Shown here piece after piece: positions 11,738 through 25,141 of a DNA stretch of 64,000 nucleotides. Numbering within the stretch: the first letter of the stretch is position 1; each line of letters begins with the position of its first letter. Below the pieces are notes generated by a model. That model was not told where the DNA came from and ran no database searches. It saw nothing but the letters and a program-made list of their open reading frames with translations. A program made the position numbers and the translations under genes. The DNA is taken from positions 127,891 to 191,890 of the forward strand of contig MNCI01014916.1 of NCBI GenBank assembly GCA_015680685.1. The letters run 5' to 3'. This DNA is from Gnetum montanum (Eukaryota > Streptophyta > Gnetopsida > Gnetales > Gnetaceae).

Positions 11738-14700
11738 CTAAGTGTAGTACGGCTTCAAGTACAAATAGTTCACTAGATTGGCAAATTTATTACCATCATA
11801 ATCAACAAGCTTTAATGCTCCATTGTCATAGGGCCTAGTGACCAAGAAAGGCCCTTCCTTATTGTCTGAAGATTTGTCTGTGGGTTCATGGAAGGCCTTG
11901 AGGACTAGGTCCCCTTTCTTGATTGAGAACTAATGCTAGTTGTGACAATCATTTTACCTTTACTTTTCTTAGTACCATTCAATGCAATTAAGCATTTGCA
12001 TGTGCTGCTCCTCTACTGAGTCAAGTTCTACGATCCTTAACTTGTTTCTCTAAGCTTCATCAATAAAGTTTAAGAGGATTACCTAGAGTAATAAAACCTA
12101 TAATTTATAGGGGGAAATTGCTTTAGACCCATATATAATACTGTAAGATGTTTTATCTATTTTCATTCAACATGTGTGGTAGGCCCAAAGTGCATAGACT
12201 AATTTCCCATGCCATTGTCATTTGCTATTGTTTAGCATCTTCTTCAAAAGGTTGACAATGACTTTGTTTATGACCTCCACTTGGCCATTTTCCTAAGGGT
12301 AGTACGGAAAGAAGAAGAAATGTTTGATACCAAAGTGCTCACAAAAGGCTTTAGTCTCAACACTACAAAATTCTGGCTTGTTGTTTATTACTATGATCAT
12401 GGATAACCTGAAATAGGTCACTATGTTATCAAGCATAAATTTGAAAACCTATTCCGATGTCATCTTCCTAAGGGGAATAGCCTCAATCCACTTGGTAAAA
12501 TATTTAGTTGTGATTATGATGAAGCTATGCCCTACGTAGGACTTAGGCATTATAGGTCCAATGATGTACAATCCCCAATGTTGGAACAAAAAGATGGTCT
12601 ACGTTGTGTGCACTTTAGTTGGTGGCACATGCATTAAGTTGTCATGCCATTGACACATGTTGCATGTTTTGACATTAGAGATGCAATTGCACTCCATGTA
12701 AGTTCAATAATAGCCTAATTTCCTGATTTTCGCTACCATCACCTTAGGTGCTATGTGGCCTTTGCATAGTCCTTCATGGATTTGTTTGACAATTGTTTGC
12801 ACTTTGTTGTTACTTATACAAGTTAGTAGTATTCCATTGTAGGATTTGCAACATAATGTGCTATCACCCATGATGATGTACTACCACAAAAATTTACGCA
12901 CTACATCTTTTTGAGTAGAAGTTAAATGTTGCAAAGGCTCATCCTATAAAAGATACATCTTAATGTTGTCATACCACTCTCCTATGTGGCTCATGGTAAC
13001 TATGGCTATGGATGCAATGTCAGTGATTTTCATGATAGGCACAGTGCAATCTATAACGAAAGATGGAAATGCATGGAACATGTTGAGTGTGATGCTTAAG
13101 GCTAATGTTGCTAATGCGTCGACTATGGCGTTATCATTTTAGGGAATGTATTGAACATCTACTATTGCAAACTGTTTAAGCAAGTGCTTTGCTATGTCAT
13201 AGTAAGGTTGTAAATATTGAGCCTTGCAAGCATAAACCATTGTCACCTAGTTAACCACTAATTGTGAGTTGCCTCAAATTTCTATGCATTGAATTCCTAG
13301 GTCATGTGCTACAAGGACACCCTTGAGGAGACCTTCATACTCTAACACATTGTTAGTGCAAGGGAATGCAAAACAATATGCAAAGGGTTAGATATCCCTG
13401 GAGGAAAATGTGATAATGGTAGCAACACTACCCCCTTAAGAGGTTAAAGCACTATTGAAATGTAGAAGTGCCTCATAGTTATCAAGCACTTAACTAACAC
13501 TGCTAATGTGTTCATTTGGAAATTCTAGATCTATAGTTGCTTGATCATTAACCAACAAAACTATAAGTTGTGTGGCTATAGCTTGACCTTTTGTCAAAGG
13601 CTTACACATTGTAATTTAGGACAAACTTCATGATTATTACTTTCCATCATGCAATACAACTGCTCTTGTAGATGTTCATTGCAATTTCTCAGAAACTTGA
13701 CTATGGAAAAGGTAATTATTTCACTTCTTGAGTGAAAAGACTAAGGTGAGATAGTACTTTTTCATGTAGTTATAATTTGCTTCATGGGTTACTAATTCAT
13801 GGCTTAAGTAGTACACTGAGACCTCTATGTCATCATCTTACTTTTGGAAAAGTAGAGAAGCGATGGACATGTTAGAAGTGGTAAGGTAGATGTAAAAGGG
13901 TTTATCTCATTGTGGAGGGTGATCTCTAGAAAGTTGTGCCAACTCTTACTTAAGATTGTCAAATGCATATTGGCATTAAGCTATCCACTCAAAGTGGGCT
14001 CCTTTCTTGAGTAGATGTTGCATTAACTGTATCTTGTTAGTTAACCGCATAATAAACTTGTGTATGGATTGCAATCTACCTTGTAATCCTCATAGCTCCT
14101 TAAGGTTGGTCGAGGGTGCTAAGTTGGTTATGGCCTAAACCTTGTTGGTGTCTATGCATATTCTTGCTTCAAATACTACAAAATCAAGCATTTAGTCCAT
14201 TATGAAATTAAAAATACATTTCTTGGGATTCAACCTAAGATCATGTTTTAAGCAATGTTTAAGTACTATGTATAGATCATTAGCATGGTCATGATCCACT
14301 TTGGGCATGACTGTTATGTCATCAATGTAATCATTGAGTAGGCTTAGCATGTAATGGCTAAAGATGTATGTCATTACTCACTAATATGTTGCTCCTACTT
14401 TCTTGAGTCCAAAGGGTATCATGGTGTAACAAAACATACCCCAAGGGGTCATAAAGGTCATGCTAAGTTGGTGCTCAAGGTTGATCCTAATCTAGTTGTA
14501 TCCCAAGAACCCACCCATGAAGGATAACAAGGCATGACCAGTCATGGTATCAATCAGTTGATCAATACTGGGCAATGGAAAATAATCTTTAATGGTTACC
14601 TTGTTCAGGTCCTAGAAGTCTATGCAAATGTATATACTTCTATTTTTCTTAGGCACAACTCTGATGTTGGAGACCAAGTTTGCATAGTTAATAGCTCTGA

Positions 14701-15193
14701 TGAAACTAGCTTTGTAAAGCTTGGTGATTTCATCACAGACTGCCAATGCCACCTTAGGTCAAACCTTACGTGATTTTTGTTTTACTGGCTTAATGCAAGG
14801 ATCAAGGATGATATAATGCTAGACTAGCCAAGGACCTAGGCCTGTCATGTCCTCATATGACCATGCAAATGCCTTAATGTTATCATTTAGCACCTTAGTG
14901 GTGTTTTAGGCATGTTGTGGATCTAATGAGGAGCTCAGTTTTAGTGTTTTCACCTCACCATTGGGTGTTGTTATAGGGATCTTAATGAGGGGATCCTCTA
15001 TGACATCCCCTACCTCTAGGTTGAGAGCCTTAACTAGATGGTTGGGCTAGTCTAGTGGTATCTATATAGATGCTATGTATTCGTTGTAAGATGTAGGCTC
15101 AAGGTCTAGGCAATGTGGGTTGATGCATTTCTTGATGTTGCCATGAGGCCCAGTGAGGGCTAGAGGTGAGAGAAGCTACTCAAGCATGACCAT
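11738..15193 (-). pseudogene. Element B pol2: RT, RNase H, second RNase H, integrase
   Basis: Runs from a Met at 15193 (followed by LALTGPHG, compare LALTSPHG in C) to the stop at 11738-11740 after the end motif LYLKPYYT. RT has YIDD at 14318-14329. A first RNase H lies at about 13600-13960, a second at about 13080-13540, the integrase zinc finger near 12650-12760 and the integrase catalytic core to about 12240. The length of 3456 bp almost equals those of C and D. It is broken by frequent stops and frameshifts. Two RNase H domains are a feature of the Tat lineage of Ty3/gypsy. Confidence 0.88.
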
Positions 15194-15337
15194 ATCATAT
15201 TGCTACAAAAGAAAACAAGCAAAATGTTAAGCAAAACCTGTCTAAACTAAGTTAATATGCATACATGAATGAAAAGAAATGCGATGAAAATTTGCCTAAG
15301 TATGCATAAGAGGCTATAAAGAAGGTACGTATGTGTG

Positions 15338-15425
15338 TGCCTATTTTAGGCCTTGGTGCTAGTTTTAGATCTTAACTAATCATGTGTGTTAGTTTTAGCT
15401 CTTAGTAGACCATGTGTGCTAATTG
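15338..15425. repeat. Hairpin array B2 (between RT and ASG)
   Basis: Three decayed units of the same type as array B1: 'gctagttttagatc..', 'gttagttttagctcttagtagacc', 'gctaattgtgcc'. It lies just upstream of the pol2 start and upstream of the plus-strand ASG, the same place as arrays C2 and D2. Confidence 0.6.
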
Positions 15426-17494
15426 TGCCCCTTTGGGGAAGGTTGGCAGTGCTTGGAAAGTGAAATCAACTCAAGTGTTCACTGGGCAACAAAAAATTGC
15501 AAATTTTGACTAAGGAATTCATGGGGTGATGAACAATTATAGATTTTGACTATGTGTGGATGACTATGCTCTCACCCAACTATGCTCTCACCAAAAGTTA
15601 AAAATTTTAACTAAGTCTGGAATGCGATACAGAGTAGTTGGGTCATTAAAAGAGATTGGAAGGGTATAAAGGCACATTTTACCATGGTTATGTTATCATT
15701 TTCAAATTTGAAAAACATAAAATTTAGAGTGTAGTCTACCATCACCATTATTTCATGCTGACAGATTGTAGATGAAGCCATGATGCATCGAAGTGGATGC
15801 CTACACCCAAGACTAGCAAACATGGATGAGGGTAAATGCACACTAGGCCACCTGCCATAGGCATGCGTGGAGGAGAGGAAGCTATCAACATCCTCTAGCT
15901 ACCCCATGTACACTATTCCTTTTTCCATTTTAATTTGTTTTCTACAATGAGGATTTGGGGCATAGATATTGTTGGTGCCTTTTCATGGTACAGGATGCTG
16001 CCACTATGGGTTTTTTTGGTTACCGTAGCTAGGAAGGGATGTATGGCAGGGAGGGTTTTACTTTGGGCCATGGATAGAAGTTTGTTGTAGGTTGAAGGCC
16101 ATCACACCCTATCATGCAACCATGGGGGGCCAAAACCATCACTATGTCCCATAGCATGGCTACTAGAGCTATGGCTACAACTAAAACTAGGGCTTGTTCA
16201 AGGTAGAGGCGTGATGATGGTGGTGACTACATTTTCATTTTCTAATCTTTTCAACAATTTTTCTTTCTTGACATGATGTGAGGGCTTTTCATAGCCCTTC
16301 AGTGTCATGTGAGGTTTTCAAAAAAAAAAATTCATTTGTCATAGTATGAGTAAGGGATGAATTAGGATTTATAGAAGGCATGCCAAGGGTTTATAAAATT
16401 TTTCCTATTTAAAATAAATTGAGTATGGTAGGGGGATAGGCACGTTAGGGGCCATAGGGGAAATGGGATGATTAAACCCCATAGCATGGTGGTGAGGGAT
16501 ACAACACCCCATAGCACAACCATAAGGACCACGAAGGGGGATGGGGGCTCAGCACCAGGGGTGCATTTCTGTTTTTATTTTTTTTTTATTTTGTAGTTTT
16601 TGAAAAAAACTTTTTAAAACTTGGAGGCTATGACAAGCCATGAGACAAGGGCTGTGGGCATGGTTGCAACCACAGGGACCACAACCGTTTCCATTTTTTT
16701 AATTTTTTTTGAGAGGGGGTGGTAGTGATGGAGGGTATAGGATGCACACAATAGTGGGTAGTGTGCATGGTGCTACAATAGGATGTAGTGCATGAAGAGA
16801 AAGCATTGGGGTAGCAACCAAGACTACACATTTTTTACAAGTCACAACCAAGACTATGCTCCCTCTCTTAGAGACACAATTAATGCCAAGTGTTTGGCAA
16901 AATGCCTACCCTTAGAGTTAGTTTTATAGAACTAAGCCCTATAGAGAGCGTAGCTAGGAGTTAGAAAATTTTTTAGTCTAACTACGCTCTCCATGTTTTA
17001 GAGTGTAGTTAAGGTGCTCCCAAAGTTAGAAAAAATTTGTCCTATTCTTGGACAACACTCTTCACTAAGGTAGTCTAGAGTTAGAAAACATTTTGCCACT
17101 TTCTAGACTACCCTATTCAAGGTTAGAAAAATTTTGCAAAAAATTTTGTAAATCATGCATAATGATAAACTTATGAAATGTAAAAATGTTTATCATGTAA
17201 ATTGCAACAATGCTAAACCTATAAAAACATGCTAATGCTAAACTTATGAAATTTTAAAAAAATAATGCTAATCCTATGCAAACATGTTGTACCCTAGTGA
17301 GTATTAGGTGTGTCAAATAAGTTGGTTGACATCCTATGCTTGTGGGACCCCAGAGGGAATTATCAAAATTAGAAAATTTTTGCTAGTATATCTTATGCTA
17401 TGTTAATTTTTCTAACTTCATTTAATAATTATATGTCAAAATTTGTATTTATGTATGTATACTAATGCTTTGTTCATTGTTTGATGGTTGCAAG
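15426..17494. other. Element B ASG upstream region and unresolved first exon/intron
   Basis: Holds several B-type dyad words (gactatgctc, actacgctct and complements) at 15540-15600 and 16840-17100, like those in the B LTR. A plus-strand open stretch near 16153-16190 (MATRAMATTKTRACSR) could be part of ASG exon 1, but I have no strong match. The minus-strand open stretches here are not conserved. Confidence 0.45.
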
Positions 17495-20400
17495 GTGTTG
17501 TTGAAGCCTATCTTTGTTGTTGTGGAGCTCGTGGGCATCTTGTGTTGCATTAGCGAGCCTATTCCTAACATGCCTATGCTAGATATGCAGGTGCGGGTTT
17601 AGGTAGTGTGGTTTTAGATAGGGGTTCATGAGCTACTGGTGTACCTACTATAGCAATTTAGTATGAACATGTGGTCACATTTAGCAGTGGAGGCTGGTAG
17701 CAACATCATCGAGACATTGCCCTAGGCTAACTAGGACATCTTGAGGTTCATTTTAGATGATCCTTCTATTAGTGGCGATGAGGTGGGTGATTAAAGTAGA
17801 GGCCCTAGGAGCACTTGATGCCTTTCTAGGATATGGCACATGATAGGGTTCAGTTGCTATAATAAGAACAACATCCTCTTCGTTGCACTGCGAGTGCATA
17901 TCCTATTCCAGAATCCACCTAGAATTATCTACTATGCTGGAGGGTAAGTGCTCTTATGACTTTCACAGTGTGTTTTTTCTATTTACTCATGCTATCTTGC
18001 TAACGACTCATGCTTAATGCCAAATTTAGAGTTCATAACAAGGGCCTACATGATGAGGAAAATTCTCTAACCTTGACCCAGACTGCCTTAGAGGTTTTTT
18101 CTTCTAGCTTGAATGTTTAAGAAGCTATTCTTGACTAGGTGGGGTCTAATTTGGAGGTCTACCCTACCTGATACCCAAGGGCATATGAGCAGTGTAGGAT
18201 CCATGACTAGTTGGATGAGGAGTGGGCCACTAGTGTGATTAACACCAATGTTGCAGCACCACCCCCATCTTATACTCCATTTGTGCCACATATGCATCTA
18301 AGCTTTAACTCATGTGCTTGCTTATGTGTGGATATTATTTTGAATTTTGCATGATGCTAACATTACTTTGCCTTTGTTGCATCTATAGTTTCTTCAAGTG
18401 AGGTGACAGTGATCACCATAAGCTACACAAGGGCCACCCTCATCATGAAATATGCTAATGTGAAGAGTGCATAACATTGGTTATGCCATAAGGCCTTAGA
18501 GGAACTAATAGCTAGGCTCATGAATGTAGGGTTGACGGACCTATTGTTGGCCCTTAGCTTGAGTATTTTAGTGGTAGAGATGGTCATCATCATTTACTCC
18601 TTCAATAGGGACATTAGGCAGTTCATCACCCGAGTGTGCATTGTGAGGGTAGTGCTTGACCTCAATGAGGCCTTCTTTTCTGAGCCCTTTGGCCTCTTCA
18701 CTAATGGCTCATTGATTGTTAATAAGGCTAGTAGGAAGGTGGACCACAAAGGAAAGATTGAGGACTATTTATATGCCACCCAATCTCACAAGGGCATACC
18801 AATCAAGGATGTGCTTGTTCCAAAGGTACAGGAGCTCTACCATCTTTTTCAAGCATGTGCCTTTCCTAAGTTACTCTACCGAGAAAAGATCCTTGGAATG
18901 GAGCATGCATGAGTCATGAAAGAGGTGCTACTAGATGACACAAGGTTCAACTAGGCTACCTAGATTGCAATGGCTTGCATGTGGAGATCTCCAGGCTACG
19001 ATTTAACATTTAGGCATTGTCCCATGTTCACTTTGTGTTCTTCACAGGGTACCTACGAAGATTCATGGAGCTTCTGATCATGCATGATAGTGGGCATTGG
19101 ATGGTGTGGGACCATGAGCAACTATCCAAACCATGGATCAAGAACCTATTTAATACCACATAGGCATAGGACTTCCCAGAGGAGATTGATGACTCATTAT
19201 CTATTACAACTAAAGGTCTCATGGGGTAGTCACACTATTCATGGGATAGCGTGGATGAGGGTCCTCTGATTGGCACTAGGGATGTGGACAAGGTAGATTG
19301 CTACATTGTAGAGATGGTGGAACTATTTAAAGCAAAGATTAAGATGTCATGTTCCATGGAGGAGATTTCTCTTGAGGTTGGAAGGCCCAATAGCAAGAAG
19401 ATTCATATTAAGTTTTAAAGCTTGTGCATAGATATTTCAGGTTAGTACGCATAACTTGTTAGATGTATTTATTGTATTAATTTTTGTTTATATTTTTATG
19501 TTTTCATTTATGCCATGCTATTAACTAGTACTAATTTGCTATGTGTATGTGTTAATTGTAGAGACCAAAGAGAGGACTACCATACTAGCAACTGAGGTAG
19601 CAGTAGAAGAAGCACCTCCTCAAGTTGAGTATGGAGAGGCTCATGAAGATGGATTGCTAGGGGTAGTAGAGATCCTCCAGCAATTGGTGGAGGGGTTGCT
19701 CCACCCCAATGGGGGTGATTTTGATTGCATGTTTGATGGTGTGTAGTTGGGTGACCCCCCTATCCTCACACATGATGGCTTGCTAAGTATCTAATTTGGA
19801 TTTCCATCTACTATTTCCTTTTTGCTCTAGTATCTTTGGTTTCTTGGTTATATGCTGATTGCATCATTGTGTTATAGCCTTAGATGTGCTTACTAATAGT
19901 CCCACCCCTACCTACCACATGGAGTCATGGATAGACATGCCTAATAAATTTTCCTTCATGGAAGACATCATGAAGGACATGATGGACCATTTATAATAAG
20001 TAGATCCCAAGATCAATATGTTTTCTATGTTGCTTTGTTTTATGCTGATTTATTGATTAAATTCTTAGTTTGTTGCTAAGATTAATCACTTGTTGCATGA
20101 TAATAGGTTCCAAGCTTCGATGGGATCCAAGCAGGGTGGGAAAGATGGATGCCCTTCTTGACCTCCCTCTTCAAGTTGATTAAGTATCTCATCACATGTA
20201 TGAGATAGCGAGAAAGTGTATGCTTTCCTATGCAAAGGCATTATGAGTTTGCAAGTGCTCAAATGAGCACCTATGAAAACATGTGCATGAGCTTTAGGAG
20301 ATAGTGACTAGTCAAGATACAAAGATTAGAGATATTTAATCCTAATATGACTTTCTAGTGACTCAATCATAGGGAGATAGCACCTGGAGGACCTCTAAGA

Positions 20401-21090
20401 TAGAATATGCTCAATATTGATAAGCTCTCAGAGGCAAGAATGAGGCTACCCAAGAGGTGATAGAGCAACAATTGCAGATGGACCTACTCACCTAGAATAA
20501 TTACAGCACTAAGGTGTACTAATTCGAGTAGGCTCAAAAGAAACGCAAACACTAATACAAGCATGAGAATCATGTGTACCTTTGATGGTACAAGTAGGAG
20601 TCTATTGAACGCCATTGCCTCAAGATGTTTCTTAAGGCAATTGGTGGGAGATAGGCTTATGAGTTGTTCACTTAGCATACAATGGTGAGTGGCTCTCCCA
20701 AGAAATAGATTGCCACCCTTTCATGAGAGGCTTATTTTTGCTATGTTTTCCATGGATTCACCCACATGGACCTCTATGGACAAAGCCAAGACCCTTGTGG
20801 GGATTGACTTTGGCCAAGAGGACTAGATGTAACTTTTTGAGGCCAAGATCCTCCGACACTTGGAGGATGGCCTTGACAAGTTACCTCTAGAAGACACCAA
20901 TGCGGGATCCTCTTAGGTTAGTTGTTAAGTTTTATGCTTTTTCATGTTTTGGATTATCTTCTGTATTACAAGTTTGCTTATTAACTAATGTTTTTTGTGG
21001 TTGGGGCAGTAAGTACCAGGAGATGTTGCAGGCCCTAGTGATGCAACAAGGGAGGAAGGACCTCCACATCAACCTAGTGCCATTAGTTGA
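17495..21090 (+). pseudogene. ASG of element B: antisense multi-exon gene, product unknown
   Basis: Plus-strand exons, inferred by protein alignment with C and D plus splice signals: exon 2 at 17495-17943 (acceptor GCAAG, donor GTAAGT), exon 3 from 18030 to about 18290, exon 4 at 18389-19440 (donor GTTAGT), exon 5 from 19561 to about 19786, exon 6 about 19878-20010, exon 7 at 20107-20917, exon 8 about 21010-21090 (TGA stop). Landmark residues: KPIFVVVELVGIL and LSRIWHMIGF in exon 2; FITRVCIVRVVLDLNE and FPKLL in exon 4; KFSFMEDIMKDMMDHL in exon 6; KLRWDP and KNEATQEVIEQQLQMDLL in exon 7; ILRHLEDGLDKLPLE at its end. Several in-frame stops show it is dead. The exon 7 segment is charged and probably coiled-coil. 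Product not recognised; exon 1 not located. Confidence 0.72.
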
Positions 21091-21324
21091 GTATGTTCTA
21101 ATGTAGCCCTACTTTTAGGCATTTTTTGCTATTTTTTGCACTATGTATTTTGCTGCTCATGCCTCATGCTATTTATTGCTATCATGTGATATGTAATACA
21201 TGTATTCACTATATGTGTAATGTGCAACGTGTAAGAATTTTTGTTTATTTTCTTTATTTTGTGCTTACTATGCTTGTAATGTGATGGATTAATGTGCTAA
21301 GCTAGATTATGTGGTGATAATGTA

Positions 21325-21580
21325 ACTAGGCCATTACAAGCCCCATGCTAGTTTAAGGCCATAGAAAAAGGGCCAATGCTAGTTTAAGAACATTTTGGGC
21401 TACGTGCATTGCTAGTTTAAGGCCATTTCAGGCCATAGGGGTATAATTACAAGTGGTAGTTTAAGGCCATTCTATGCCATAGTAGTAGTTTAAAATTGTT
21501 TTGAGCCAAAGCATTGTTAGTTTAAAGCCATGGTGAGCTACACATTGCCAGTTTAAGGCCATGGTGGACTACATAATGCT
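21325..21580. repeat. Hairpin array B3 (between ASG and protease)
   Basis: About seven units of 'GCTAGTTTAAGGCCATNNNNGGCCA' type with 30-40 bp spacing. Here the arms are mostly GGCC and GGCC, or decayed forms, unlike the GTC/GAC arms common in array B1. It lies about 235 bp past the ASG stop. Confidence 0.8.
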
Positions 21581-21959
21581 AATTATGTTTTTTTCAATTT
21601 TGGCTTTTCTAATTTTTATGCATTTTTATGTTTTTCATGTGTAAGCTAATAACTACTAAAGGTTAAACTAAATGAGAGAATGCATAAACTAAAAAAAATG
21701 CATAAATAAAGAAAATAAATACATAAACAAAGAAAAATAATGGATAATGTAAATAATATGGCTAAAAGTAAATGCATAAACAAATGCAATGTAAGAAAAA
21801 GATGAAATGCATGGCTAAATGTAAAAGTAAAGGGTAGGAAAGCACCTAGTGCATGTTGGACTAAGGAGATACCTCAGTCACATAGTTGCTTCCTAACCCA
21901 GTGTGGGTTAAGAGGTTCATAGGGCCTAGATGGTATTATTTGTTAGTTCCCTTGACCTT
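21581..21959. other. A-rich spacer between array B3 and protease in element B
   Basis: AT-rich, with 'aaatgcataaa' repeats at 21670-21800. Near 21880-21910 a short stretch, LNPHWVRKQL on the minus strand, matches the same position in C and probably is the last coding part after protease. A possible minus-strand splice donor (GAG/GTATCT) lies near 21868-21876, which could mark the start of an intron spanning ASG. Confidence 0.4.
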
Positions 21960-22560
21960 CATCTACTATGTCAAAGGGTAATTTTACCCATAAAGCATCC
22001 TCTAGGAGGTCATTGGCTTCTTCCACTTATTCAGGTGGGTTTGCATCAGACATTTCATCCTTGTCCTTTACTATGAATGTGTCATCAGGGAACTCCACCT
22101 CTGACCCTTATTCTGTGTCAATGTTGTTAATGGTCAGAGGGGCTACATTATCACCATGGATAATGACCTCACCACCTTCATATGAAAGATGGATTTCTTG
22201 GTGAATGGGAGAGGAAATGACCCATAGTTGGGCCAACCAAGGCCTACCCAATATTAGGTTGAAGCTTGGCATCTCCTCTACAATAATGAACTCAACAATT
22301 GTGGGGAATTCTTTCCTTGCCAAAAACACTATCATGACAAACCCTCTAATAATGATGCATGACCCGTTGATAGACTTTAGACACATTGTCTTTGTTGTTT
22401 TGATCTACTTAGCAAGGCCTAATTTATCGAAGATGATGTATGGGATGACAGTTGTTGTCACCCTATTGTCAACATGCACCTTATAGATTTTGCACTACCC
22501 AACACATATTGTGATGAACATGGATGCTGATGACCTGACCCTTCTTAGGATCAACCTTAA
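21960..22560 (-). pseudogene. Element B protease domain (retropepsin-like)
   Basis: The best stretch (22108-22386 on the minus strand) has FNLILGRPWLAQLW, SPIHQEIHLSYEGGEVIIHGD, a typical C-terminal half of the Ty3/gypsy aspartic protease. Just before it lies VHVDNRVTTTVIPY at about 22450-22490, where the catalytic D-S/T-G should be; the motif is mutated. The same domain is seen in C and D. It is separated from RT by ASG and its arrays. Confidence 0.8.
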
Positions 22561-23288
22561 TTACTTGATTGTAGAATGCTAGGGGTTTTGAGCTTGATTC
22601 CTATAGTGCAGGAGGTAACATCACAACATGGATGGAGTGTTCATCTACTAGGATGTCCTCTGTGATAGGAATGGAGGTCAACATTTGGACTAGCACCTCA
22701 TAGTGGGCAAAGGAGGTCAAAATTAGGTTGTATAGGCTCAGTGTCATGTTCTTTCTCTTTAAGGCTTACTTCACCTAGGCTAGTGCATCTAGGAAGTCCT
22801 TGCCAGTGTCTATAATTTTTTTGGCCTTGACCTCCTCCATATGACCTAAGAGATGGATCTCTCACAGAGGAGATTTGGGCTTGGCTTGTTTGGCATGTTT
22901 GGGGGCCTTAATGCTTGGTTGTGGCTTGCTAGTGGTGGCCTTTCTAGTTGTCTTGGCCATGGGGACTATAGAAAGGGAGACTGGCTTTTTACTCCTAATG
23001 TTGTCAACCATCTTATCAAGAAGGCATTCATTAGGCCTCCCGAGCTACCACCTAGATGTTTTGTTGGTGTGGCAAGTAGGATTGGCTCCTAGGCAGGAAG
23101 TGGCTAATGCATTACCCACCACTGAATTTTGGGTAGGTGAGGGATCAGCATGTTGTGGCACCCTAACAAAAAAGGGTGGCTAAATTGTTACTACCTTGAC
23201 ATGCTAGGGAACCTTGACTAAAAAGGGTGTTGTGGGTGCCCAAGGTAGCACTCTGATGACAAAAGGGGATCTCAAAATGGTGGAGCTC
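22561..23288 (-). pseudogene. Element B gag-protease linker, cut by element C
   Basis: Decayed linker between the gag zinc-knuckle region and protease, matching 37120-37640 of C by position and patches of sequence. Plus-strand open stretches here (22853-23183) are chance frames. Element C enters at 23293/23294 and B gag resumes at 42064. Confidence 0.6.
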
Positions 23289-23293
23289 GAGGG
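23289..23293. repeat. Target site duplication of element C, left copy (GAGGG)
   Basis: GAGGG immediately before the LTR start TGTTGCAAC. The identical GAGGG follows the right LTR at 42064-42068. The perfect match fixes both ends of element C and proves insertion into B. Confidence 0.88.
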
Positions 23294-25127
23294 TGTTGCA
23301 ACAGAAAATGTTGGTGGCCGGAAACATCGAGAGGTCCTTGGGTGAAATAGTTTAAACCTTGGATCCGTGTGAGGCCCATGCTGGATAAAACAAAAGCAGG
23401 GTGCCCTAAACGGTCTGGTCAATCAGATAGGAACTTAATCGGTGTAACTTAACCTTACATGAACATTATTTTGAATGCAAAATACACGAGGTAAAGCCAA
23501 TAATCAATAAATGCAGGAATAAAGGAAATAATTCCAAATAGCAATAACAATAAAGAGATAATAGAATAAACTCGAGTAAGAAAATGCACCACCCCAAGGT
23601 CATGGGTTTTATTCTTTTCCTTGTTTTGAAAGATGTATAACAAGTTATACAATGCTGGAGGTGCACAGAGAATTCAAGACTAACTAGAATACTCAAGGGA
23701 AAATGCCAAATATGTCTTCTAGGAGCCAACTTAAAGGTCCACTGTAGCAAGAAGCCAACTCTATTTGCTGAGGTGTCAATCAAGGAGCTAACTAGTCAAT
23801 GCAAAATGCCAACAAGCCAACTACTCTTCTCAATGTGAAATGCCAACTCTTCAGATGAAAAATGCCAACCAAAAAATCCAACTCAAAAATGCCAATGCCA
23901 AAAATTCCAACCATTTAAGCATTGTTTCCTAGGGTATTTATAGGGCTAGGAGCAAGCAAAAAATGAGGCTTAGACACCACATGTTCTAGACCCCACAAGA
24001 TGCTGACATGCCCATACCATGTGGGTGTGCTATGCCGATTGCTAACTTTGCTACGCTATAACCATGTTGTCGAAACTGCACATGTTGGAATCCAGTGTGC
24101 TAACAATGCAAGTAGAAATGTAGTCTCCATCTCAGGACTACATCTTCCCTATCCTTATTAATAGGATCAAGCGTAGTGAAAAATTTTGAGGGATGGAATA
24201 AGGGGTATCTTGAAGTGGAAAAAAGTTGCTAATCACGATGAGCTTAGTTATTGCTAATAAGCTGTAGAGCTAGCTGAAGATGTCCTAATGCCTCTATCAA
24301 ATTTGCATCATTTACGCTACCTACCACATTGACATAGCGTAGCTTCTTGCTACGTTGTGCTACGGTATGCAGTGTAGCACAGCATAGCCATCATTTTAAA
24401 TAGGAAACTTGCATTAGAGTCAACAGCATTTGCTAGAAGCCTTGGCGCACGCTAGGTTAATCTTTGGAGAATTTTATTGATTTGCATATTTGCTACACTA
24501 TGTAGCATAGCATAGCATAACAGCCAATGTAACATGAATTTCTATCAAAATTGTGGGTTTTCACAAGAAAAATTTGCTTGTGGTTGAAGGGCTAACTAAG
24601 ACAGGGCAATTTTGGAATCCAAAATGTTGTTAGATGCAGTCCTTTTGCCAAAATGGCTTGGCAGAGGAGTCTTTGCATGTTTTTTCCTTGCTACGCTATG
24701 TAGCATAGCATAGCTCCCTATGTTGGCCAAATTCTGACTTTCCCTTGCGCGAACATCTTGCCAAAACTTGTATTTGGATGTTTGATTGATTTTTTGAAGG
24801 CTTGCTACACTGCACAACATAGTGTAGCATAGCAGAATTCTCTACTAGAAAACTTGTTGAACTATTTTTCTCATTCCAAACACTCTCGATAACTCCTAGC
24901 ATGGTTTCTAAGTAGACTATCAGCTAGGTGAATTGTCTAGGTGGGCAAGCCAGAGAGTCCATTGGGCCTATCAGCTTCAAAGATAGAAAACTTGCCGAAC
25001 TGGATAGTCTAACCTTAGTGCTTACATTTTTCTACAAAACTGTCATGAGGCTACACTTGTGGAATTGCTTGCCTAAATTCCAAGACCCCAGTGAAGCAAG
25101 AGGGCCTTGAATTTTTATGGTGTTTCA
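23294..25127 (-). repeat. Element C 3' LTR
   Basis: Pairs with 40270-42063. On the minus strand it runs TGAAACACC...GTTGCAACA. It contains a minus TATA box (plus TATTTATAG, 23935-23943) and a minus AATAAA (plus tttatt, 23608-23613). C-type dyads abound at 24300-24390, 24490-24520, 24690-24720 and 24800-24835, for instance GCTATG-TAG-CATAGC in the 24690s. Confidence 0.93.
23935..23943 (-). promoter_or_regulatory. TATA box in element C 3' LTR
   Basis: The minus strand reads CTATAAATA within CCTAGCCCTATAAATACCC. The same box occurs in the 5' LTR (40911-40919) and in the B 5' LTR (45416-45424), so it is the conserved LTR core promoter. Confidence 0.75.
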
Positions 25128-25141
25128 CTGGCCCCTCTTTG
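25128..25141 (-). promoter_or_regulatory. Element C polypurine tract
   Basis: The minus strand reads CAAAGAGGGGCCAG immediately before the LTR start TGAAACACC. B and D have the same tract in decayed form. Confidence 0.85.
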